A stretch of 64,000 nucleotides of DNA from Delphinus delphis (GCF_949987515.2 NC_082689.1:64541746-64605745), one strand, 5' to 3'. Numbered from the stretch's first letter, positions 24,541 to 35,836 are shown. Notes: generated from the letters alone by a model not told the origin. A program made the numbers and translations.

Positions 24541-24617
24541 AGTGTGTGTGTGTGTGTGTGTCTGTGTGTGTGTGTCTGTGTGTGTGTCTGTGTGTGTGTC
24601 TGTGTCTGTGTGTGTGC
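24541..24617. repeat. (TG)n microsatellite interrupted by TCTG
   Basis: Runs of TG broken by TCTG units at several points, about 77 bases. Reading frames through it (24466-24767) are artefacts of the repeat. Confidence 0.95.
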
Positions 24618-24689
24618 AGAGATGGAGAAAAACACAGACCAAGACAGAAAGACAGAGCAATTCATACCCATCAAACAGAGACTACATAT

Positions 24690-24865
24690 TCTCTTTCAAA
24701 GAATTTTGAGACATTTATAAAAATGAACCATTTACTAGGATATCAATTAAAACTCAAACAATTCTAACGAGTAGAATAGAAATAGGCAACATCCTTCAAT
24801 CACAATGAATATTAAGAGTGACTGAATAGACAACAAATCTAACCCACTGGAAAACTTTTAAAGTC
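24690..24865 (+). mobile_element. Ancient L1/HAL1 endonuclease-region fragment
   Basis: GAACCATTTACTAGGATATC, then AATCACAATGAATATTAAG and CACTGGAAAACTTTTAAAG track the L1 endonuclease text that encodes the DHxxG and SDHN blocks (compare 41920-42010). Very diverged. Confidence 0.45.
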
Positions 24866-25129
24866 CTGCGTATAACTTTTAGCTTATTGCCTGACAGTCC
24901 TTATTAAACTAGGATCCGTGTGGCCAGTCCTCTTTTTTACCCAGGTGTAGGGGAAAACTGGTAGGCTTACATTTCTCAGATATACATCTCAGAATAATTT
25001 TTTTCCAAGTCCAGGACTTCTTGTGATTTATCCCCACACCCTATTTCCAAGTATTTTTAAAATTATACGTCTCCTTTTTTTGTAAGTATATATATTTTTA
25101 AATGTCTCTCTCTTGGTAAAGTCTCTCAT

Positions 25130-25935
25130 GCTTCTTTCCTTTTGTAAGTGTTACTCCAATTCTGAGTTTTCCTGTGCATACCAAGGCTGGAGTTCTACTG
25201 AAAGCCCCTCCACAGTGCCTACAGAACTGGGGTTACTCTCCAGTGTGAATCTGCTGATAATTTTTAAAGGATAAATTATCAGTGAAGGCCTTTCCACAAT
25301 GACTACAGACATAGTTTTTTGATCATGTGTTCTCTGTGTGAATAAAGGTTAGTTCTCTGGCTGATGTCTTCCCCATATTCATTATATTTAGTTTTTCCCC
25401 TTGTATGAATTTTCTGGTGTCTATGTAGGTACACACTCTGGAAGAAGGCTCTTCCACATTCATTTATAAGGTTTCCTTCCAGTGTAAAGTTTGTGATGTT
25501 GATAAGAACAGAGCATGCATTAAAGGCTTTTCCCTACAGAGACTTGTATGGTTTCCCTCAGTATTAATTCACTTGTGCTTGAAGGATGAATTACTGAAGG
25601 CTCTACTATATTGATTACAGACATAAGTTTTCTCTCCTATGTGAGTTTTCTTTACCAGAGGGAATCGTCTTGGGGAAAACCATATAATTCATGCTGGAGA
25701 AGCAATTCATGGAAGTAAAGGCTAGAAATCAAGTACTCATAGAGCAACACTTATAGAACATGTGAGGATTCACACGTTATAAAACGCTGTGTCATGAATG
25801 AAGGGATGTCTTTAATGATTACTCAATCCTTAGTCAACATTAAAGATCTCACACTGAGGATATATCAATTCTACAGGAAAAGGAGAAAAAGTGCAGTTAG
25901 AGTTCACATCAGAATATTCATCCCAGGAAGATACT
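25130..25935. pseudogene. C2H2 zinc-finger gene pseudogene, two halves in opposite orientation
   Basis: Krueppel-type zinc-finger proteins bind DNA through repeated fingers joined by HTGEKP linkers. On the minus strand, 25670 down to about 25130 reads as consecutive degenerate fingers: KTHIGEKTYVCNQ, SRAFSNSSFKHK, then GKAFNACS, NECGRAF, then YVCSHCGKAFTDN, QQIHTGE and FCRHCGGAF. In-frame stops and frameshifts interrupt them. On the plus strand, about 25700-25930 reads STHRATLIEHVRIHT, then SLMITQSLVNIKDLT, then HQNIHP, again finger and linker relics but in the opposite direction. The junction is near 25670-25690. AATAAA occurs just after the plus block (about 25937). No intact finger array survives, so it is non-functional. 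It could be a retrocopy with 5' inversion or a gene fragment inverted later. The parent gene cannot be named. Confidence 0.8.
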
Positions 25936-26028
25936 CAATAAAGAACTCTTTAGTACCCAAGTGAGCAAAAAATTTAGACTTTTGCTATATAGGATAAAGA
26001 TGTAGTACTCTTTAAAAAGTTGAGTCCA

Positions 26029-26310
26029 AGGCTTCCCTGGTGGCTCAGTGGTTAAGAATCTGCCTGCCAATGCAAGGGACATGGGTTTGAGCCCTGGTCT
26101 GGGAAGATCCCACATGCCGCGGAACAACTAAGCCCCTGTACCACAACTACTGAGCCTGTGCTCTAGAGCCCGTGAGCCTCAACTACTGAAGCCCGCACGC
26201 CTAGAGTCCGTGTTCCACAACAAGAGAAGCCACCAAGATGAGAAGCCCATGCACCGAAATGAAGACCCAAAGTAGACAAAAATAAATAAATAAATTTATT
26301 AAACAACAAA
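26029..26310 (+). mobile_element. CHR-type SINE, long class (internally shortened)
   Basis: Plus orientation with head GGCTTCCCTGGTGGCTCAG, B-box-like GGTTTGAGCCC, long-class body (GAACAACTAAGCCCCTG, CCACCAAGATGAGAAGCCC) and tail AATAAATAAATAAATTTATT. Perfect 15-bp target duplication AAAAAGTTGAGTCCA at 26014-26028 and 26311-26325. Shorter than the copy at 11680 because part of the 3' body is missing after the GAAATGAAG text. Confidence 0.95.
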
Positions 26311-26325
26311 AAAAAGTTGAGTCCA

Positions 26326-26934
26326 GAATCTGGCAACAAGTAATAACAATTAGATAAATCCTCTTCAATACATTTATACTTGCAATTAAAATTAAGCAAA
26401 AGTTGTTGAAAAACCTTAAAAGAAAGTATCTATCCCTACAAATTTGCTTTCAGATTCTTAAATTTTGCTTTTCTAATAATCCACTTAAAGCATAAAGAAG
26501 AAATGTAAGAAGAAATGTGTTGACCATCCACTATGAAAAAAAATTAATTTAAAATGGTTTTATTGAAATCATCTGTGATTACAGACTCATACATTATGTA
26601 TCTTTGCTTTTAAGAACCAGTCACAATATTTTCATTCTACTTTATGTGGTAGACTTGTAATTTTGAGACTTAATCCTATTTTCATTGCCAGTTCTATATC
26701 ACAACATTTTATTTTCATAGATTTTGTTGTTTGCTTACATTTCAGGAAAGGTACATGGATGATACACTTTCTAATCTCATGGACAAATAAGTGACTAGAC
26801 GAATAAATTCAGAATTTAATTGGAATTTAGAATCACAGTGTTTTCCCTCAAACTCTGTAGAATGGAAAAATAAATATTTCTTCAATGAATAAACTGTAAG
26901 GAAAAAAGAATGGGAGGAGACATTTACAGATTAA
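26326..26934. other. No gene recognised
   Basis: AT-rich unique DNA without supportable features. Confidence 0.55.
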
Positions 26935-27340
26935 ATTACACTTTAAAGATTTATCAACCAAACAATTTGTAAATGTATTTGGGATCCTGATTTGAATAAA
27001 TCAAAAGTGAATGTATAAAGCTGGGGATGATTTATACACTGATTGGCTACTGAGTGATATTACATAAGTGTTTTTTTAGGTAGAGTAATGGTTTGTAGTT
27101 ATGTTTTCAAAAAAAGAGTCCTTATATTTTAGAGACATGTACTGAAGTATTTATGAAAGCAAGTGATACAATGCTTCCAAGATTAGGGGGAGGGTGGGTG
27201 GAGATACAGATGAAGCCAGGTTGGCAATGAGTTGATAACTATTGGGCTGGGGAACACGTACATATGGGTTTATTATACAAGTTTTCCCCACTTTTGTATG
27301 TATTTGAAATTTTCCATAATAGAACAAGAAGGGGAAAAAA
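26935..27340 (+). repeat. Ancient interspersed repeat ending in TTTGAAATTTTCCATAATAG
   Basis: Blocks TTGGGATCCTGATTTGAATAA, GACATGTACTGAAGTATTTATG, GGGCTGGGGAACACGTACAT and TGAAATTTTCCATAATAGAAC form a well-known dispersed mammalian 3' end, possibly of an old L1M-type LINE. Plus orientation is supported by the A-rich end. The family name is uncertain. Confidence 0.5.
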
Positions 27341-27932
27341 GGGGCTAATTATTATTTATTCTTTTCTATAACTTTGTAAGAAAGATCTAAAAATACAGTT
27401 TTCTTGGCAAGAAAGGTATTATTTATTCCATTCTACTTCCAGCCAGAATGCTTATTGAATTTCTTTTGCTTACATTTTAATATCTTTACTATATCCATGT
27501 CTTTGCCTTTTAAAATTAATTCTATAAATTTTGTTAAATGTCAAATTATATCTTTAGCTATGAAATGGTTTCTTCTATTATGTGTTTTAATACCATTTTT
27601 AACATGTGCTGATTTCTCTAGCAATTCTGTTGTTTCCCACATCATTTATCTTTTTTCTGCTCAGTTAAATGTTTGTTGTTACAATTATTATCTACATTCT
27701 AAGATCTATAACAGTTGTTCAGTTTTTTGTTGCATAGTTTCTGCCCTTAATTGGTTTCAAAACATTTAAAAATTCTTCCACAACTTTATACTTTACTATC
27801 ATTTATTACTGATCTCTCTTCAAACTTCCGTTTGCCACTCAGCTCCATTTTAATAATCTCTTTTCTTTTACCTTTTATCTCTCTTCTTATACAGTTTATG
27901 ATTTCAAAGTAGAAGCCTCTTTCAACTTCTTG
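27341..27932. other. No gene recognised
   Basis: T-rich sequence. A 121-codon frame (27404-27769) is hydrophobic only because the DNA is T-rich; no domain is visible. Confidence 0.55.
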
Positions 27933-27934
27933 GC

Positions 27935-28293
27935 TTTTTTTTTTTTAATTAATTAGTTAATTTATTTTTGGCTGCGTTTGTGTCTTGGTTGCTGCATGCG
28001 GGCTTTCTCTAGTTGTGGTGAACGGGAACTACTCTTCATTGTGGTGCTCAGGCTTCTCATTGCAGTGGCTTCTCTTGTTGCACAGCATGGGCTCTAGGCT
28101 TGCAGGCTTCAGTAGCTGTGGCTCTCGGGCTCAGTAGCTATGGCTCACGGGCTCTAGAGCAAAGGCTCAGCAGTTGTGGCACACGGGCTTAGTTGCTCCG
28201 TGTCACATGGGATCTTCCCTGACCAGGGCTCGAACCCATGTCCCCTGCATTGGCAGGCAGATTCTTAACCACTGCGCCACCAGGGAAGTCCCC
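27935..28293 (-). mobile_element. CHR-type SINE, long class
   Basis: Minus orientation. It runs from a T-run and TTAATTTATTTTTGGCTGCG through TTGTGGTGCTCAGGCTTCTC to GCGCCACCAGGGAAGTCC. The tRNA-like B box is visible as the complement GGGCTCGAACCC. No clear target duplication was seen, which fits an older copy. Confidence 0.92.
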
Positions 28294-28810
28294 AGTCTAT
28301 GCTTTCTTCCTTTGTCAAAGGGACAAAGCAAATAGAATCTGAAATTTCTTGCTGCATATATAAAATATTTTTCAAGAAAATGTTTTTGTACAGACGGCCA
28401 ACAGGCACATGAAAAGATGCTCATCATCACTAATTATTAGAAAAATGCAAACCAAAACTACAATGAGGTACCACTTCACACCAGTCAGAATAGCCGTCAT
28501 TAAAATATCTACAAACAATTAATGGTGGAGAGAGTGTGAAGAAAAGGGATCCTTCTTATACTGTTGGTGGGAATGTAAACTGGTGCAGCCACTATGGAAA
28601 ATAGTACGGAGTTTCTTAAAAAAACTAAAAATAGAGTTACCATATGATCCAGCAATCCTACTCCTAGGCATATATCCAGACAAAACTATAATTCAAAAAG
28701 ATACATGCACCCCTATGTTCATAGCAGCACTATTTACAATAGCCAAGACATGGAAACAACCTAAATGTCCATCAACAGATGAATGGATAAAGAAGATGTG
28801 GTGCATACAT

Positions 28811-28812
28811 AG

Positions 28813-28865
<53 letters not shown>
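28811..28865. repeat. (CA)n microsatellite within L1 ORF2
   Basis: About 55 bases of ACACACAC sit where other L1 copies have the short CATATATACAATGG text (for example 31509-31522), so the array expanded after L1 insertion. Translation shadows in both directions come from it. Confidence 0.95.
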
Positions 28866-28867
<2 letters not shown>

Positions 28868-29137
28868 GGAGTATTACTCAGCCATAAAAAAAAAGAAATA
28901 ATGCCATTTGCAGCAACATGGATGGACCCAGAGATTACCCTACTAACTGAAGTCAGAAAGAGAAAGACAAACACCATACAATATCACTTATATGTGGAAT
29001 CTAAAATATGACACAAATGAACATATCTATGAAACAGAAACTGACTCACAGTCATAGAGAATGGACTTGTGGCTGCCAAAGGGTGCGGGGTGGTGGGAGA
29101 AGGATGGATTGGGAGTTTGACATTAGCAGACGTCAAC

Positions 29138-29214
29138 TATTATATATAGGATGGATAAACTATTATATATAGGATGGATATATAGGATGGATATTATATA
29201 TAGGATGGATAAAC
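29138..29214. repeat. Short minisatellite in L1 3' UTR
   Basis: Tandem units containing TATTATATATAGGATGGATA repeated with slippage (full and half units), about 75 bases in total. Confidence 0.85.
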
Positions 29215-29414
29215 AAGGCCCTACTGTATAGCACAGGGAACTATATTCAATATCCTGTGATAAACCATAATGGAAAAGAATATGAAAAAGAAAATATATG
29301 TATAATTGAATCACATTACTGTATAGCAGAAATTAACACTGTAAATCAACTACACTTCAATAAAACTGAAATCATAAAGTCAGTTGATCAACAACAACAA
29401 AAAGAATATGTTTT

Positions 29415-31664
29415 TGAAGAAAGAAAACTACAGGCCAGTATCACTGATGAACATAGATGCAAAAATCCTCAACAAAATACTAGCAAACAGAATCCAACAG
29501 CACATTAAAAGGATCATACACCATGATCAAGTGGGGTTTATTCTAGGAATGCAAGGATTCTTCACTATACGCAAATCTATCAATGTAATAAACCATATTA
29601 ACAAATTGAAGGAGAAAAACCATATGATCAACTCAATAGATGCAGAGAAAGCTTTTGATAAAATTCAACACCCATTTATGATAAAAACCCTGCAGAAAGT
29701 AGGCACAGAGGGAACTTTCCTCAACATAATAAAGGCCATATATGACAAGCCCACAGCCAACATCATCCTCAATGGTGAAAAACTGAAAGCATTTCCACTA
29801 AGATCAGGAACAAGACAAGGTTGCCCACTCTCACCACTCTTATTCAACATAGTTTTGGAAGTTTTAGCCACAGCAATCAGAGAAGAAAAGGAAATAAAAG
29901 GAATCCAAATCGGAAAAGAAGAAGTAAAGCTGTCACTGTTTGCAGATGACATGATACTATACATAGAATATCCTAAAGATGCTACCAGAAAACTACTAGA
30001 GATAATCAATGAATTTGGTAAAGTAGCAGGATACAAAATTAATGCCCAGAAATCTCTGGCATTCCTATATACTAATGATGAAAAATCTGAAAGTGAAATC
30101 AAGAAAACACTCCCATTTACCACTGCAACAAAAAGAATAAAATATCTAGGAATAAACCTATCTAAGGAGACAAAAGACCTGTATGCAGAAAATTATAAGA
30201 CACTGATGAAAGAAATTAAAGATGATACAAATAGATGGAGAGATATACCATGTTCATGGATTGGAAGAATCAACACTGTGAAAATGACTCTACTACCCAA
30301 AGCAATCTACAGATTCAATGCAATCCCTATCAAACTACCACTGGCATTTTTCACAGAACTAGAACAAAAAATTTCACAATTTGTATGGAAACACAAAAGA
30401 CCCCGAATAGCCTAAGCAATCTTGAGAAAGAAAAACGGAGCTGGAGGAATCAGGCTCCCTGACTTCAGACTATACTACAAAGCTACAGTAATCAAGACAG
30501 TATGGTACTGGCACAAAAACAGAAAGATAGATCAATGGAACAGGATAGAAAGCCCAGAGATAAACCCACACACATATGGACACCTTACCTTTGATAAAGG
30601 TGGCAGGAATGTACAGTGGAGAAAGGACAGCCTCTTCAATAAGTGGTGCTGGGAAAACTGGGCAGGTACATGTAAAAGTATGAGATTAGATCACTCCCTA
30701 ACACCATACACAAAAATAAGCTCAAAATGGATTAAAGACCTAAATGTAAGGCCAGAAACTATCAAACTCTTAGAGGAAAACATAGGTAGAACACTCTTAT
30801 GACATAAATCACAGCAAGATCCTTTCTGACCCACCTCCTAGAGAAATGGAAATAAAACCAAAAATAAACAAATGGGACCTAATGAAACTTCAAAGCTTTT
30901 GCACAGCAAAGGAAACCATAAACAAGATGAAAAGACAACCCTCAGAATGGGAGAAAATATTTGCAAATAAAGCAACTGACAAAGGATTAATCTCCAAAAT
31001 TTACAAGCAGCTCATGCAGCTCAATAACAAAAAAACAAACAACCCAATCCAAAAATGGGCAGAAGACCTAAATAGACATTTCTCCAAAGAAGATATACAG
31101 ACTGCCAACAAACACATGAAAGAATGCTCAACATCATTAATCATTAGAGAAATGCAAATCAAAACTACAATGAGATATCATCTCACACCAGTCAGAATGG
31201 CCATCATCAAAAAATCTACAAACAATAAATGCTGGAGAGGGTGTGGAGAAAAGGGAACCCTCTTGCACTGTTGGTGGGAATGTGAATTGGTTCAGCCACT
31301 ATGGAGAACAGTATGGAGGTTCCTTAAAAAATTACAAATAGAACTACCATATGACCCAGCAATCCCACTACTGGGCATGTACCCTGAGAAAAAGAAAATT
31401 CAAAAAGAATCATGTACCAAAATGTTCATTGCAGCTCTATTCACAATAGCCCGGAGATGGAAACAACCTAAGTGCCCATCATCGGATGAATGGATAAAGA
31501 AGATGTGGCACATATATACAACGGAATATTACTCAGCCATAAAAAGAAACGAAATTGAGCTATTTGTAATGAGGTGGATAGACCTAGAGTCTGTCATACA
31601 GAGTGAAGTAAGTCAGAAAGAAAAAGACAAATACCGTATGCTAACACATATATATGGAATTTAA
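29415..31664 (+). pseudogene. LINE-1 ORF2 protein, reverse transcriptase and C-terminus (near-intact fragment)
   Basis: ORF2p nicks DNA and reverse-transcribes L1 RNA at the nick. This copy lacks the endonuclease. The first open stretch runs to 30415 (the listed methionine at 29384 lies in flanking DNA) and keeps all visible catalytic blocks: [10 protein letters not shown] (catalytic Asp, about 29640), [16 protein letters not shown] (about 29804) and [11 protein letters not shown] with the FADD box at 29939. A single TAA replaces the expected Lys codon at 30413, then reading continues as [15 protein letters not shown] second break lies near 30800. 30846-31664 encodes the C-terminus with the zinc knuckle [18 protein letters not shown] (C-x3-C-x7-H-x4-C) and [13 protein letters not shown]. 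It cannot make a complete ORF2p. Confidence 0.9.
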
Positions 31665-32077
31665 GGAAAAAAATGTCATGAAGAACCTAGCGGTAAGACA
31701 GGAATAAAGACACAGACCTACTGGAGAACGGACTTGAGGATATGGGGAGGGGGAAGGGTGAGCTGTGACAGGGCGAGAGAGAGGCATGGACATATATACA
31801 CTAACAAACGTAAGGTAGATAGCTGGTGGGAAGCAGCCGCATGGCACAGGGATATCGGCTCGGTGCTTTGTGACCGCCTGGAGGGGTGGGATAGCGAGGG
31901 TGGGAGGGAGGGAGACGCAAGAAGGAAGAGATATGGGAACATATGTATATGTATAACTGATTCACTTTGTTATAAAGCAGAAACTAACACACCATTGTAA
32001 AGCAATTATACCCCAATAAAGATGTTAAAAAAATTTTTTTTTAATTTAAAATAAAAGTAAAACTCTAAAAAAAAAAA
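29415..32077 (+). mobile_element. 5'-truncated young LINE-1 (ORF2 reverse transcriptase to poly-A)
   Basis: L1 truncated at the start of the ORF2 reverse-transcriptase domain. Target duplication AAAGAATATGTTTT at 29401-29414 and 32078-32091 is perfect over 14 bases. It contains most of ORF2 (29415-31664), a 3' UTR of about 370 bases with GAGGGTGGGAGGGAGGGAG text, a CCCCAATAAAGATGTT polyadenylation region and an A/T-rich tail. It is the best preserved L1 coding sequence in the window. It landed on the 3' target duplication of the L1 at 28389-29401. Confidence 0.95.
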
Positions 32078-32091
32078 AAAGAATATGTTTT

Positions 32092-32695
32092 CGGATGCTT
32101 ATGGGAGCTTTATTTATAACTGCCAAAACTTGGAAGCAACCAAGATGTCCTTCAGTAGGTGAATGGATAAACTGTGGTACATCCATATCATGGAATATTA
32201 TTCAGCACTAAAAGAAAATAGGCTATCAAGCCACTAAAAGGGAGGAAACTTAAATGCATATTACTAAGTGGAAGAAACCAATCTAAAAAGGCTACATACT
32301 TTGTGATTCAAACTTTATGACATTTTGGAAAAAGCAAAACTATCGAAATAGTAAAAACAAGATCAGTGATTGACAGAGGTTGAAGAAGAGAGGGAAGGAT
32401 GAATAGGCAGGGAGTGGAGGATGTTTAGGGCAATGAAAATACTCTGCTACATGTCATACATTTCTCCAAACCCACAGAATGTACAACACCAAGAGTGAAC
32501 TGGAATGTAAACTATAGACTTTGGGTGACAATAATGTATAAATGTAGGTTCATCGACTGTGACCAATGTATCACTCTGGTGGGGGGGGGTGTTCATAATA
32601 GAAGAGATTATACATGTGTAGGGACAGGGGATATATGGGAAATCTCTGGACCTTCTGGTCAATTTTGCTGCTCTAAAAATAAAGTCTATTTCTTA
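32092..32695 (+). mobile_element. Ancient L1M ORF2 end and 3' UTR
   Basis: GGATGCTTATGGGAGC, AAACTTGGAAGCAACCAAG, TGTCCTTCAGTAGGTGAATGG and GGAATATTATTCAGCACTA encode the degenerate ITAKTWKQ..EWINK block of old L1s. A diverged 3' UTR follows to about 32695 (AAATAAAGTC). The target site of the two stacked L1s lies in this older element, so it is the base layer. Confidence 0.75.
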
Positions 32696-34694
32696 CAAAA
32701 TGATTTCCCTCTGCCTCTTGAATGCTTTATGCTTCATTTTACAATCATTTCGTAAGCCCCCTTTGAATTTCTTTTTGAATTTTTCAAAAGTAACAAGGCT
32801 CTCTATGCCTGGCATTTCCCCACAAAAAACATGGCAAGGGGATTCTTCTTGGGCTTTCTCATTCTCCACTTGCCTACTGTTAGAGAAATTCTTTTGAAGC
32901 TCAATCCGCAGGGCTTACTGCTCATGTGTTGACATCGTGTGTAAGAGAAGTGGGGCCACTAAGGCTGTGAATGATCCCAGCAGGCCAACTTCATCTCTGC
33001 ATGCTTTCTCCTCTGCCTTTGCAGAAGCCTCTGGGTCAGGAGCTAGATTTGGTGAGACCCAGCTTTCTTCCAAGTGTACCAACAGTCGCATTTCTTTGGA
33101 CCAATCTTACTAACTTCCCAATCAACAGAACCTCCCACTCCATATCAGGATATCATTATTCCAGTTCCACAGTTCCTGGCATCCCAGTTCAATTTCATCA
33201 CGGAAGCCACTGAAATGTGGAGCCAACTCACTGCTGTCATCATTACTGCAGATTTTCTTTTCCCTTTACTTTTCTGAGTTCCCAGCTCTACTGCCACTAA
33301 AACTTATGGGATTTCTGCTGACCCATATGACTCATTAAGGCCCTACAGGGGGTTTGCCTGGTCAGTCTCTCAGTTCATTCCTCCAAGTCCGGGAAGGTTT
33401 ATGTCCTCCAGGATATTTATTGCATACTTCCTATATGACAATCCATCTCTTCTGGCCCAGTAACTTATGAGTAATTTCTTCTTTATTCATGCCCCATCTG
33501 CAGTGATTCTAACAGAAAGCATTTCCAGTTAGTGGCAGATTTACAGTGTATTCCCTAGTTTCCAGTGTTGTTGCAGATTTCCCCTAGAAAATCTGCATTG
33601 TATTTCCTAGAGATTTTTGAATTTCCTAGAGATTTTTCTTAGCATAGGAGTTACCCCTCCCCTAAAAATTCTCAAGCAATCATCTCTTCTGCAGAGACTG
33701 ACCAAATTTCAGATAATGATTTTAAAGGGTTTGAAAGAGCAGTGTGCTCTGCCCATCTTTTCTTAACAGGTATCCTATGGTTGACTGGGGTGCACTTACC
33801 CCTACCACAGTAAACAGAAAGTTGCCAATGGTGTATTTTTATTATCTCAGAGTAAGAGACGTCTCAATCAACAATGGAACATGAGGTCCAACTAGTGTCA
33901 AGACAAATGATTTAAAGACTAATATTCTAAAAGCAAAAAAACCCTATATGAGGGAGATATCCTCTAACAACTGTCCTGCAAGCATAACAGGTTAACCCAC
34001 TTAGCTACTCAGAGATGCATTTTTGCAACCTAATTAGTCCTGTGGAATTCATCAAAAAGTTATATTACTTTAAAATAAAAACTATCAAGGGTCCATTAAT
34101 GAAATTTTTCTATGGAGGTGATAGGTAAAATCGCTTTGAAATTTTACCAGGTTACAGTTATTACAGAAATGCTCCATGGAAAAGAATCTGGGGGGCCTTT
34201 ATTTTCCCACTTGTCTAAGCGTTATTTTTTGAGGAAAGTATTTATCTCTGGCCCTTTTCTCCCTCACCTTCTTCTATGTGAAGGTGGAATGATTATCTCT
34301 TCAACCATAACTCTTCCTGTTTTCATTGTAGATAATTAATTATACTATCCACTCAATTGACTTTCAAAGCACATGGATTTTCCCTAGGCAGTAGCATAAC
34401 GAACATGACAGTTTTGTGCCAAAGAATTCTCTGTTGTCTAAATATTATAAACATTTCAGTTGTAAGAAATAACGTGGCAGGATGCCTGAAGGATAAGCAG
34501 TCCATTAATTCCTCTAACATCCTAAATTTTATCCTTGCTTTAGTTAGACCATCAAAAAGCTGCACACTTACACTACTTTCCCTCAGATCCGCATTGAAGT
34601 GCTCTCTCTGAATTGTATTTTGGTGGCATGTCATCCCTTTGCTCTGAGGAAAAGAGTAATACTATTATTAAAAGTAACAATGATAATGCTGATA
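32696..34694. other. No gene recognised
   Basis: About 2 kb of unassigned sequence with short frames (32971-33277, 34357-34634) lacking domains. A local repeat TTTCCTAGAGATTTTT occurs twice near 33606-33640. Confidence 0.45.
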
Positions 34695-35540
34695 TTATTC
34701 TTCCTGAAACTGGCTATTCCCATAATTTTCCCCCAATACCTTTCTGATTTTATCCAGTTGGTATCAATTCCATCCTTTCATTTGCTCAGACCAAAAGCTT
34801 TGAAGACATCACTGCCTCCATTTTTCCTCCGATATCCCACATGTAATCCTTCACATCTTATTACCTCTAACTTCAAAAAAAGTTAAGATGCTTACTAGTT
34901 TTCACCACCTCCACTGCTTCCATCCTGATGCAAGCTTCTATCGCTATTCCCTCACCTGGATAAGTCCAAAAGCCTCCTGACGGAGGAAACAGATGACTCT
35001 GTTCAAATATAAGTCAGATCGTATCATTCTTCTACTTTAATTCTCCAGTAGTCCCATCACATTCAGAAGGCAGTTACAGGTCCCCATGGCACTGGTCCTC
35101 ATAAGCTCCCTAACTATATCCCTGTCACTCTCCTCCTCATTACCTTGCTTCCCCCAAACTGTTTTCCTTGTTCCTCAAACACTCATGAATAGCCACTCTG
35201 CTTTCTCTGCCTGACATGGTTTCTTCCAGATACACTCATGCTTTCTCTCCAACTCTTCAGGAGAGGCCGCCCCAGCTACGCTATTTAGAACTGAAACCAC
35301 CTGCACTCACCCTTGGCATTATTTGACCTCATTTCTATTTTTTCCACAGAATTTATGGTTTCCTATCGTACTATTCATTCTACTTAAATATTTTGATCAT
35401 TGTCTGCCTCCTCCTAGTGTAATTCAAGCTCTCAGCAGGCAGGGATTTTGACCTGTTTTATTGTTGCATCTCCAGTGTGTAGAATGGTGCCTTTCATATA
35501 GCAAGCATTCAATAAATATGTATGAAATAAATGGTTATGA
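34695..35540 (+). mobile_element. L2 LINE 3' region (about 840 bp)
   Basis: A long colinear match to the L2 3' end: TCACTGCCTCCATTTTTCC, CACCTCCACTGCTTCCATCC, AAAAGCCTCCTGACGG, GTCAGATCGTATCATTC, GTTCCTCAAACACTC, CTTTCTCTGCCTGACATGG, CTTCAGGAGAGGCCGCCCC and the terminal AGCAAGCATTCAATAAATATG. One of the longest L2 pieces in the window. Ancient, with no open frame. Confidence 0.85.
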
Positions 35541-35599
35541 AGAAAAATATAATATTAGAGGCTAATATAAATTGCCTTTTTGTATTGGCCAGGCATAAT

Positions 35600-35775
35600 C
35601 TTTATAGGAATTATTTATGTTCACAATCCTATGCAGTTGGTGATTTTTCCCTCTATGGGAGGAAACTGAGGCCCTCCACAGGGAAAATTTAAACTGAGAT
35701 CACATAGGTGGCAGTGGCAGAGCTGAAATCCAAACCCAGTCTCTTCGCCCTTTAAGTCTCCATTTTCTAATCAAA
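35600..35775 (-). repeat. MIR SINE (ancient)
   Basis: Reverse-complement MIR order: CACAATCCTATGCAGTTGG, GGGAGGAAACTGAGGCCC, GATCACATAGGTGGCAGTGG, CAGAGCTGAAATCCAAACCC, AGTCTCTTCGCCC. Confidence 0.85.
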
Positions 35776-35817
35776 ACATTGTACTTGCTTTCATCAGAAA
35801 CTCATATGATACTTGTC

Positions 35818-35836
35818 TCTGTGTGTGTGTGTGTGT
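35818..35836. repeat. (TG)n microsatellite, short
   Basis: TCTGTGTGTGTGTGTGTGTT, a short dinucleotide run. Confidence 0.85.

Larger units (their letters stand above)
28389..29401 (+). mobile_element. 5'-truncated LINE-1 (ORF2 C-terminus plus 3' UTR), first of two stacked insertions
   Basis: It starts in ORF2 (CAGACGGCCAACAGGCACATG) and encodes, with breaks, the C-terminal region ([28 protein letters not shown]). A long 3' UTR follows, ending CACTTCAATAAAACTGAAATC and an A-rich tail. The 3' UTR type (GGCCCTACTGTATAGCACAGG) differs from the younger copies here. Flank AAGAAAATGTTTTT at 28374-28387 nearly equals AAGAATATGTTTTT at 29402-29415, a target duplication with one difference. A CA array and a short minisatellite expanded inside it. 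Confidence 0.9.

Noticed and set aside
24466..24767. Cys/Val- and Thr/His-repeat proteins (also 28583-29011 and 28693-28977)
   Set aside because: They are readings through TG/CA microsatellites.
27404..27769. 121-codon hydrophobic frame resembling a membrane protein
   Set aside because: The hydrophobicity follows from T-rich DNA (Phe/Leu/Ile codons). No gene context.
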